This document shows, in pieces, positions 36,418 to 46,156 of a stretch of 64,000 nucleotides of DNA (positions are counted from its first letter, which is position 1; each line of letters begins with the position of its first letter). The stretch is from the NCBI GenBank assembly GCA_015680905.1, contig CM027385.1:16560501-16624500 (forward strand), given 5' to 3'. The position numbers and the translations under genes are program-made. The DNA is from Coptis chinensis (lineage: Eukaryota > Streptophyta > Magnoliopsida > Ranunculales > Ranunculaceae). The notes under the pieces were generated by a model that was given only the letters and a program-made list of their open reading frames with translations, was not told where the DNA came from and searched no databases.

Positions 36418-37766
36418 ATGGATCATGAAGTATATGAGATATTTCCGCTTCAGTCTTCATCTTCATCTTCATCTTCATCGTCGTCTTCTTCTTCATCTCC
36501 TCCAGCGGAAGACTCGGCAGATAGTCTTGATGAAGAATTTGTTAACGCCATGCCCCTTAGGAAACACACTTTGGCTGTACTTGCACAAGCACAAGTACAT
36601 GCTCCGAAGGCACCACATGGTGGTTCAAAGAAGGGTCGAAAAATTAAACATAGAAAATATGCTCTGACTTTGGAAATCTTGAAGAACAACTACTTCGTCG
36701 ATCGTCCTGTCTTTCCGAAAGAGGATTTCAAACGGCGCTTTCGTATGAAAAAATCTTTATTTCTTCACATCTTCAACGATATTTAGACTCATTTTAAGTT
36801 TTTTCAGCCTAAAGTTAACAATGCTGGTAAACTTGGTATAGATCCTCTGGTCAAGGTGGCTGCAGCTTTGCGTATTCTTGGTTATGGCACGGTGTCTGTT
36901 CAACTTGACGATCAATTATGCATTTCCGAGCAAAGTGGAAACCAGGCGTTGAGGCATTTCTGTGATGCAATTATCAAATTGTACGGTTCAGTCTACTTGC
37001 GAAGGCCAAATATTGCAGATACATAACGCTTGCTTGCACATTCTGGCCACACGTGGATGGCGGGTATGTTGGGAAGCATTGATTGTATGCATTGGGAATG
37101 GCATAATTGTCCAACCGGATGGCAAGGTGCTTACGATTGGTCGATTACGGAAAACCATCTGTTATTCTCGAAGGCATTGCAAACCGAAAACCCCGTGGAT
37201 ATGGCATTCTTTCTTTGGGATGCGTGGTCACACAATGACATCAACGTGTTGGACAACTTCGCCCGTATTTGAGCACGTGATCAATGGTACTTCTCCACTG
37301 TTTCTTTTGATGTAAATCAGCATAGCTATAATATGGGTTATTATTTAGGCGATGGTATCTATCCCGACTATCGGCATTTATACAAACAATTTCAAACCCT
37401 AATGCTCTTAAGACGCGAAGTGGTTATACGATGCAAGAAGCTGCAAGAAAAGATATTGAAAGAGCTTTTGGGGTTTTGCAAGCTAAATTTGGTATTTTGG
37501 CAAAAGCTTGCAAATTATGGCATGTGGAGACAATGGGTACTGTTATGAGAGCATGTATCATATTGCACAATATGGTAATCGGAGCTAAGAATAAAAATTA
37601 TGAAATGAGGAGGTACATTCCTGATCCAGAAGGGCAACCACAGATCCCACCTACTCGGAAACACTACATTGAAGGGACTCTACGAGTTCAATCAAAGACT
37701 ATGCATGATAGACTTAAAAGCGACCTTGTCGAGCATCTATGGAGCATTAGGGGTGACCGACATTGA
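36418..37766 (+). pseudogene. Harbinger transposase (ALP1/HARBI1-like DDE nuclease), pseudogene
   Basis: DDE-type nuclease that would cut and rejoin the element. The ATG at 36418 opens MDHEVYEIFPLQ, then a long Ser tract and KNNYFVDRPVFPKEDFKRRFRM. The core has GILGYG-like AALRILGYGTVSVQLDD, the first Asp in GSIDCMHWEWHNCP, the second in WSHNDINVLDN and the catalytic Glu in ARKDIERAFGVLQ. C-terminal text is ACIILHNMVIG, and it stops at TGA (37764-37766). In-frame stops at 36784, 37024 and 37270 and a frameshift near 37410 make it inactive. The length is about 450 codons, as expected for plant PIF transposases. All three acidic residues are still readable, so decay is recent relative to the domain. 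Confidence 0.85.
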
Positions 37767-38740
37767 TTGTTGTAATCATGTATTAGTTATCTTTTATTTA
37801 TTTATTATATAATTAGAGTAACTCTAGTAGTATGTAATAAGGGTGATATGTAATAGTTATCTTTTATTTATTTATTTTTATTTTATGTGTTTGCAATCAT
37901 GTATTAGTTGTCGTTCTATTAATAAAAATTGTAATTCATTTGCTAAATCAAATGAAGTAAATTCTAAATCACACAACATAATAATAACCACACAACATAT
38001 CAAAATGATCAAATGAACAATTCTAAATCACACAACATAATAATAATCGTTATACAACAACCTCCTAGACTATCCTACATACGCCTCCTCTGCCGTGAAC
38101 TCCTCCTCGACTGTCCTTGTGCTGAACTCTCCGTCTGTCCATGCTGTGATGAACTCACCCTTGTGCGATCAATCTGAGCCTGTAACTCATCAATCTGGCG
38201 TTGCAAATCGTCATAATCCACATGAGCCTGGGAAAAAAGTCTCTCTCAACACTGTAGGTGAATACCGAGGAGCGCAAGCCATAATTTACACGAATGCTTG
38301 TCTCATATCTCATGCGTAGGTCATCCTGAAATAATTATTCATTAATAATTTATGACATTTTCATAATAAACCAAAATAATAAAACAAAACCAATAAAAAT
38401 AATTACCAGAGATAGATGTCCAAGGTCGGGGCTCTAACCGCATGCGACGCGAAAGTGGCATCAATAGAAGAAATGGGCTGGTAAATCGTCTGGCCACTCG
38501 GATCGCTCAAACTGAAAACCCAAGGCCACTCTGACTGAGGGGGATCTGGTGCTGGAACAAATGTGTGCACAGGTCCAGGCTGAAACGTCGGCTGTGACGG
38601 TGGCGCCATCTGAATTCACGCCCGACACCCAAATTGCTAACCGTATGAATGTTGTGCATGCGACCTACGGCTGGGAGCAAATGACCAATAGACACCCTAA
38701 ACCAATAACCGGTAGTATTGCTCATAAGTCTGCAATGTAA
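37767..38740. other. Harbinger element: interval between the two convergent genes
   Basis: Probably the shared 3' region. It contains a duplicated TAATAGTTATCTTTTATTTATTTA-like block (about 37785 and 37853) and the duplicated phrase TTCTAAATCACACAACATAATAATAA (37961 and 38020, slightly different). On the minus strand 38403-38725 has open text with Pro-rich composition, which may be the last part of the PMD gene after an intron; not resolved. Confidence 0.4.
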
Positions 38741-40166
38741 CTAGGTCGGAAGCCGTAGCCAAGTCCAATGCACGTTACTCTCGATGACTTGCTCTAAGGT
38801 CATGTCCTTAGCCTCTGAATACAGGGGTAGCGGATCAGGAGGGATACCAAAGTATGGTGTGAGCTGTCTGTAACATCTATCCCCTAAATACCACTCCATA
38901 TCACTCCCACAAGTGAATACCATCCTCCTATGAGAAATGAACAATGCATATCTACAGTCATTCGCGCCGATGTGCACAGATGTCCTCCAAGGCCTCCAAA
39001 CAATAGAAGCCTGTGTGCTAAGCTCGATTTGGGTTCGGACAGAAGTTATGTTATGACTGATCTCACTGGTCAGACGCGCTCGACAAGGTCCGTGCCAAGC
39101 CCTGAGCCTAGGCCTCTCATCGGTATACTCTGTGAGGATAGGATTTGCAGCACGGAAATACTCATAAAACCATACCTCTAAGAGAATGACAAACCCTCCC
39201 ATCTGGGGACTACTGACAACACCAATATGTTGAGACACCCTATCTAAATAACGCAACAAATGACAGTATATGGCTCCACCAAAATCAATACCGCCCAACT
39301 CATGCAAGTGCTCAAAGTTAGCTAGATATCCCAAGTTAATCGTGGAATGGCCAGAAGGAAAAAAGAAGACATCCATCAAATACATACAGAAAGCTCTTAC
39401 ATACTCATCAACATGTGTTTGACCATCATCGGAATCAAGTGACAAATAATCTATCAAAAACTGCAATCCTGAATCAGTAGTCAACGGTGTAATGTATGCA
39501 GCCTTGATACCAGAAATCCTAACACCAGCACTATCATATGACTCCTCGGTCAGACAAGGGAAGAAAGTCATCATTTGGGCACAACTCTGGAATTCAGTGC
39601 TACATCTCAACGGATTACCTAATCCTATACTCAAACCAGATATCATGAAAAAATCTAATGGAGTGAAACCCAACTCTCCCTGAGGGAAGTGAAAAGTATG
39701 TGTACTATCCCACCATCTCTCAACTAAACCATTAATAACTCCCTGAATGTCAGTCTTATTGTAAGGGATGTCAACTAGATGAGCAAAGGGAGTCGCTAAA
39801 ATTGCATCTCTAACATGGTCAAGTGCACCGACTTTCTTAATATCATCCCACCATCGCCCTAAGCCAAATGGAGTGCACCAACCTCGATACATAACACATC
39901 TCGATGTATGCGGAAAATGAAACTAAAATTAAAAAAATAAAAATAAAAATATACGTATTGAACTACTAAAATTAACTACTACTACTACTAATTTATGAAA
40001 TTAAAATACATACCTGTTGTTCAAGAAAAACTCTTGAGACATGCCTATTATGAAACCTTTTAGACACCGGCCTAAGATGGCTGAAATCAATAGCATCCGC
40101 AGGAAATTCAAAATCGACTTTGCGATATTGAAGCAAAGAATGGATCGTCGACCTCGACTCTTTGAT
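38741..40166 (-). CDS. Plant mobile domain (PMD, aminotransferase-like) gene inside the Harbinger element
   Basis: The main exon 38741-39922 is open throughout (the part from an internal Met at 39892 is 383 codons). It has the PMD pattern: DIQGVINGLVERWWDSTHTFHFPQGE-type text, here with GLVERWWDSTHTFHF and GELGFTPLDFFMISGLSIG, then ...YLANFEHLHELGGIDFGGAIYCHL. PMD proteins (MAIN/MAIL1 relatives) act in silencing and genome maintenance, and PMDs also ride in transposons. An upstream exon ends at 40014 with HNRHVSRVFLEQQ and a CAG/GTATGT donor; the acceptor TTTTAG at 39923 keeps the frame. Upstream of about 40166 a stop and a frameshift spoil the N-terminus, so the true start is unclear. It is far better preserved than the transposase next to it. 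Function is unknown. Confidence 0.7.
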
Positions 40167-40585
40167 TTACTGACTCGGGAAGTGGTTGGTTCATCATCTA
40201 GATAACCACCGGATTATCCCAAACGTATGCCTTTTTTTTTCTTCCTCACCGCCACCACTCCATCGTGTTTGGTTATTATAGACGGATTCGTTGTTGGAAC
40301 TCATTTTTTTCCTACTAACTAGAGTGACTTAGTTGAAAAAAAATTTGTAAAATGACAAAAGTCTGACTGTCGCGCGACATTAAATAAAACATAAGCGACA
40401 CATTAGTACCACCACCGTCGCGCGGCGGTGTGATCTTGGCGCCTTGCCGCCGATACTAATGTCGCCGCGGTGGGTCCCCAATGAATTTTGCGATCACCTA
40501 GAGTTGGTCGAAATTTGCTATCAGATTCTGTGGTAGCATTCTTCAAATTTGAAGAGTATGCTACCACCACCTAGAGATGCTCTAA

Positions 40586-41399
40586 GTTTCTAAAAGAGTT
40601 GTGCACCAAAAAGAGGAAAACCAACATACCCAACGAAACCTTCTTAATTGAACAATATCCCTCTTTATCTGAATATAATGGAATTGTTAAGTACGAGGAC
40701 CCTGGTCGTCCTACTGTACAATGCACCTTGGGAGATTACTTCATAACAACTGCTCTATTAGACTTGAGGGTGAGTGTTAACTTACTCCATTTTTATTTAT
40801 ATAAATAACTAGGTCTAACAAAACTTCAACCAACCAAAATGACTTTACAGTTAGCCGATCATTCTATTAAGTACCCCAAGGGCGTAGTTGAAAACAATCT
40901 CGATATAGTTCAAGACTTTTACTATCCATCCGACTTCGTTATTCTCAACACAAAAGTTGATCATGATTCCATTCCCATTATCTTAGGGCGTCCTTTCTTG
41001 GTAACCGCTAATGCCCAAATCAATTGTCGGGATGGCTCAATGACGTTTTCCTTTGGAAATATCTCTATGGAGGTTAACATATTTAGACTAAAGCAGGGAC
41101 AACTAGGTTTGCCTGTAGAAGAAGAAGTGAAGTCCATTATGAGTTTTGTATCTCACATTATTGCGGCCGACGCTTCTGTCCCCACACTAGTAGATGCCCC
41201 TCTTATAGAAGAAGACAAAGATCACAATTTCGACTCCTTGGACGAGATTGATGACTTTCTCAAAGATGCAGATGAATACCATAATTATGTGGATGCGACC
41301 AACCTATATGAGGAATTCTATGAGTTTCTAAGAGCCTGTGATGATCCACCCTCTCAAAAACTACCTAGAACACCATCTGACCACCATCACCTGAGCTAA
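40586..41399 (+). pseudogene. Element F: end of gag and retropepsin with altered active site
   Basis: The text after the Harbinger insertion continues FLKELCTKKRKTNIP, IEQYPSLSEYNGIVKYEDPG and the protease. The catalytic motif, DLGAS in relatives, reads DLRVS (40761-40775): the Asp is kept, the Gly is Arg. A stop at 40806-40808 and then MTLQLADHSIKYPKG and SIPIILGRPFLV follow in frame from 40839. The protein ends acidic at TAA (41397-41399), with no linker and no reverse transcriptase beyond it. The stop and the Arg substitution argue that the protease is inactive. Confidence 0.8.
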
Positions 41400-43548
41400 T
41401 CCCTCATAGAATCCAATCATTCTTCCCACCCTTTCCTTTTAACACTTATCCACATTCCAAGTATTTTCCACAAACATTCATTTTCTCACAATCATTCACT
41501 TGGACACCCTTTCATTCAAGAAAGAAGAGAGTACACGCTCGATTAGGTTCTCGGTCCATCAGGCTTCGCTCTCATTTTCCACTAAGTTGCATCGTAGAAA
41601 GTCTTGGTGCTTGATTCTGTTTGGGGGTACATTCCATGTTAATTATTTATGGAAAAACCTGCAACTCTTTAGGTTGTTGATATATGGTAAACTGCATGTT
41701 AATATATAGATGTTTTAGATAAAGTCTCAAGTATCTGACTATAAAAGACTCATTTTATTCTTAGGTGTACTTCATTCCAATCTTTTATTATGGGAGTACA
41801 CCATTAAGGTAACCAGACCCTTCTTTTGGAGTGCATGGTTGTAAGTGTTGGATCCTTAGTACATGTTTCATGTGACTCACGCATTCATCTCTTGCACTTT
41901 TTCTTGTTGTCTGAGTAGTGTTTCTCTATGGAGCGAGTTTTATTTTTATTTTTTTATCGTAATTTTGTTTTTTTTTTTCTAAAAGTCAAACATATAAAAA
42001 TTTTAAAAAATTAATTAAAAACATAAACATATATTAGTAAGTCTAGGGAATTTGATTTTAAAAGACCCAAGTTTTTGTACAATACCACCTTTCTGGAGTA
42101 TATGACACAAATTTTTTCAAACTTAAAAAGAGTTTTCAAATTTTGTTTGGGGGTGGCATATTTTTGTATTTCATTTCAAATCTTTTTGCCACCCTTTGCC
42201 TGTCATGTTTACTCTAGTAGAGTCCATGTTAGTTAGTGCGTAACAGTTTAATTGTGTTTCATTTTATCATATCATCTTTATAGTATTTCTGTTACAGGTA
42301 CTGCCAATTTTTGCCACGTTTCTATGATAAATTCTTTTTTTATCTCTTTACACTTTGAGAACAAAGCGTTCGATTGTTTGGGGGTGGGATAGAAACATTT
42401 GCAAAAATTAGGCACTTTTAGGATGTAAATTATGCACTTTTCTTTATAAATTGTTAAAAATCATAAAAAATAGTTAGTTACATAATTTAATTGTGCTATT
42501 GAATTATTTAATGAACCTCCTTCTCCCAAATTGTTTGGGGGTGGTATATTTAATTTTAGCATATTGTACGTTCACGTATTAAAATTGTATATATAAATAT
42601 CAAAATATAGAATCTATAGGCCTTGTTGATTTTACCATAATGTAATTAGGTACCTTAATTTCATGAAATTCACTATTTCACAGAATTTCGGAAGCTAATC
42701 CGATAGGAGCCACGATAGGCACATGTTTGATTTGTGAACGAATTGTATTAATTTATTTCTGTTAGAGTCTGCTTATGTCCCAAGTGCTATTTATTATTTC
42801 ATGTTATCCCCATAACGGGTGGAACTCATATAGAAGTTGCGTATGTTTTTATTTCTTTATATTAGTATAGATTAACCTTCTTTTTCAGGTGCTCTCATTT
42901 ACAAGCACGTTTCTATGGTACCCTCTATCCTTTATTTTCATTCCACACTTTGGGGACAAAGCATGATTTTGTTTTGGGGTGGTATACAAACATGTTGTAA
43001 ATGTTTAAGCACATATTAGATTGTATATTACATATTATTTGTCTTATAAAAATTAGAAAAAAAAATCAATCAAAAATATAGTTTATGCTATGCACTTTGA
43101 GATAATGGTATTGTTCCCTTCTCCATGATGATATTAGCCTAGAAATCTCACGTAGTATTTGAATTAGGATTTAATTTTTGAAACTTAGATTAATATGTAG
43201 ATAATAGTCATTGCATCTTTTCATGAACATCTTGCATGAACATCTATGATTGTACTTGGCAGTATTTTTCTGAGACCTAAGTTAGAGTACTTAATACATA
43301 TCCTGTGAGTATCTAGCTAAAAAACCCATATGAATTAATATCTGAGTAATGACACAAGGGAGAAGTCAATTCTGAGTAGAGAAATCGCACATCCACTTGC
43401 TTGATCACCATATCATATTCTAAGCGAGAATTTAAGCCCTATTTGGATCGATATAGCTAAAAATTCACACCTATATGAAATTTATTATCCGCTAGTCACC
43501 CCATTGAGCATTTCATTAGTATTTTCACAAATCACAAATCCTTTACCC

Positions 43549-43601
<53 letters not shown>

Positions 43602-44530
43602 GCCTACCTATCTGGGTAAGTATGAGAAATATGATGAATGAAGAAAATAGAAGAGAGAAACCTGTGTAAACAAAAATTAGTTAATTGCTTATTTTTCAAA
43701 AAAATAAAATAATAATAAAAATAAAATAAAAACTCCAAAAAAAATAATAATAAAAGTAGTTAAAAAGCCAAAACAAAAGGGCTAAAGATAGAAACTAAGT
43801 GTAGAAGCAAAATAAGAGCGAGGTTTTCTCTAGTTGCATAATATGAATATCCTATTTTTTCAGATTTGTTTTTTTGAATATCTATTTATATCATTATTTA
43901 ACCAATACTTATGCCCTGTATCACCTAATAAAGACCTTTAGCTCAATTAGGAATATGTTGGTGTGATAGTAAGTGGTAGATGAGTTTGATCGACCTCGAC
44001 TTTCTTGGATTGTCATTGAGATTATGAGGAAACGTGTTCCCACTATACACTGAAGTTAGCAAACTTGAGTGAAAAAATCAGAGTGTTATGTGTCTTGGCA
44101 TATTCCTTGTGAGAACCTACTTAGGCACGCTACCAAAAAGTTTTAGAAAAAGACATGCCACTACATTTCATAGCATAATTTATTGTATAGTTGTTTATCT
44201 TAAGATGATTTGATTATTATATATTTATTAATTTAGGAGTTAGATTGATGATCCTTGTTTAAATGCTAATTAGATGTATATATATCTTAGATAAATTAAG
44301 GAACAATTACTTTTATTTCATAGCCGTTGTAGTATAAATGAAGTTTGTGAGTATCTTCTCTAGAAAACTCTCACGAGGCTATAATTCGTCCACTAGGGAA
44401 TTCTTAGTGGTTTAAGGCCTTATTGCATATGGTCAATGCAGTAACACTCAGCAAAACGAGAGTAGTTAGGAATACATTTTTAGCCACTTATTATAATTTC
44501 ACATATTTGCTTGAGGACAAGCAAAATACC
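41400..44530 (+). mobile_element. Element F: 3' non-coding domain with repeated polypurine modules
   Basis: Directly follows the protease; there is no reverse transcriptase, integrase or ORF2. From about 42540 it matches B (from 5835) and H (from about 49780). Five TTTGGGGGTGG-like modules lie at 41620, 42146, 42377, 42534 and 42972, most of them preceded by a GACAAAGC-like word, in addition to the real tract at 44531. A poly-A run fills 43553-43598. Open stretches are not gene-like. Confidence 0.75.
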
Positions 44531-44544
44531 GTTTGGGGGTGGTT
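44531..44544 (+). other. Element F: polypurine tract
   Basis: GTTTGGGGGTGGTT directly before the 3' LTR; this would prime plus-strand DNA synthesis. It is preceded by GAGGACAAGCAAAATACC, the same context as at 7797 and 51570. Confidence 0.7.
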
Positions 44545-45155
44545 TGATAAGAGCCCAAAACTGTAGTTTCAACCCATTAATAGTATTATATTTAGGCCAA
44601 TTATGTTTATAATAAATAAGAGTTAGTAATGTTTACGTATTTTTTGTATTTTAGGTCTTAGAATCAATTATGTGAAGAAATACGTCAGTTTTGCAAGAGA
44701 AAGGAGTCAAATTGCTTGTTAGAGAAATTATATGATTAAAGCCCAAGTTTCAAGGAGAAAAAACTTTTTTAAAGCCTAGTCAAAGCTGAAAAGTCAAAGT
44801 CAACGTGGGTAAAAAAAGAGCAGAAAAGTCAACAAAACTTCCGTAGGTCGTATATTTGGAATCAGACATTGGAATTGGGCCTATTATATATGTCAAAACG
44901 ACCGGCTAGGAAAGAGCTTTCTAATGATATAAGCTTTGACCTAATCCGTGTAGTACAAATGGACGAAAAAGGTGTCGAAGTAATTTCCCGTAGAGAAACC
45001 CTTTTTGGACTTACGTAATTAGATTTTGGGCTTGATTTAGTGGCCCAAAATATAGCTCCAAAGCCCATGCACGAAATTGTAAACCTAACCTTCTCCTACA
45101 TAAAGAGGATGAAGGCAAAACTCTATTCTCTTCCACCCATTAGTTAGAATAATTT

Positions 45156-45211
<56 letters not shown>

Positions 45212-46011
45212 CTCTCCCATTTCTTTAGTTTAGTATAGTTTAAGTAATTAGGGTTTATAATTGTAGCATCCATAAAACCTCCAATAAAATACCTTCAAGT
45301 TATTATTATTATTGAATTAAATTAATTCTCTTTCTATTATGTTTTCTTTTCATTCTTTTGTTCATGATAGTCTCTTGAATCAAAGCTAAACTCCCATTAA
45401 AGGGAGTTTGAATGAAGCTTTGAGAGGACTTGATTTGTTAGTATAGATTTGTTGTTTAGGGTTTCAAGTTTAGGTTTTTCTTGACTTAGAGATAAGAAGA
45501 GTTTAACCGAAACTAGAGAATAGTGAGTTTGCCATGAGAATGGGAACAAGCTTTCTCTCATGCTAATTAGTTTATAACTAGAGATATTATAAAGTAATTA
45601 GGGATTATTAAAGGTCTAGTCTTTATATTTTAACATTGTGTGAGAATATCTAGACTAGAGTTTTCTATACAAATCTATGCTAGCATGTTAAGAAATTAAA
45701 AAGTAGATTTCAATCTATCTCTATTCTTCTCCATATTTTATTCAAGTCATATGCAATTGCTTTAATTAAATTAGTATAAATTAAATTCATATATTTAGTT
45801 TTGTAGTATAAATTTACATCCATAAATATTGCTCTCACTATTGTTTCCTTGTGTTTGGTTAGTTGAATTCGTTTAAGTCTAGAGAGTTAAGAGTAGAACG
45901 ATTCCGTACTCTATATATTGTATGAATATATATGTGAGAGTAGGAAATAAATAATTGATAACGCAAAAATAAGTTTGAGAGATCTAATATTGTATGTTTT
46001 ACGGTTTATCA
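44545..46011 (+). repeat. Element F: 3' LTR (1467 bp)
   Basis: Starts TGATAAGAGCCC and ends GTTTATCA; full-length partner of 23301-24757. The (CT)n run is longer here (45158-45208, 51 bases) than in the 5' LTR. Its TATA context has the same TACATAAA change as the 5' copy, so that change predates the insertion of F. Confidence 0.85.
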
Positions 46012-46156
46012 CAACTTTTATGATAAGTGCTCTGAAATACTCCATAACCTGAAAAAGACAATAAAAGCTATGAGTTGTCTTCTCGTTAAGCGTAATTAAG
46101 AAAGGCTGTAATGCGGCAATATACGGATAATAAAATGCACATTTGGTAGCTGATCA
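46012..46156 (-). repeat. Element E/G: first 145 bp of the shared LTR
   Basis: Minus-strand LTR starting TGATCAGCTACC at 46156 and cut at 46012 by element F; it continues at 23300. It is preceded on the minus strand by a polypurine tract (46157-46167), so this LTR is at once the 3' LTR of element G and the 5' LTR of element E. Confidence 0.75.

Larger units (their letters stand above)
35967..40582 (+). mobile_element. PIF/Harbinger transposon with decayed transposase and a PMD gene (4.6 kb)
   Basis: The terminal inverted repeats are GAGCATCTCTAGGTGG at both ends (35967 and 40582). They are flanked by the 3-bp duplication TAA (35964-35966 and 40583-40585), the hallmark of PIF/Harbinger. Removing the element rejoins F's Gag text ...PGQAK / FLKELCTKK with no base gained or lost beyond the duplication. 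Subterminal zones carry repeats of TAATGTCGC in both orientations (36143, 36162, 36255; 40374, 40457). Two genes lie inside in convergent orientation: a Harbinger transposase (plus) and a plant mobile domain gene (minus). Confidence 0.9.
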
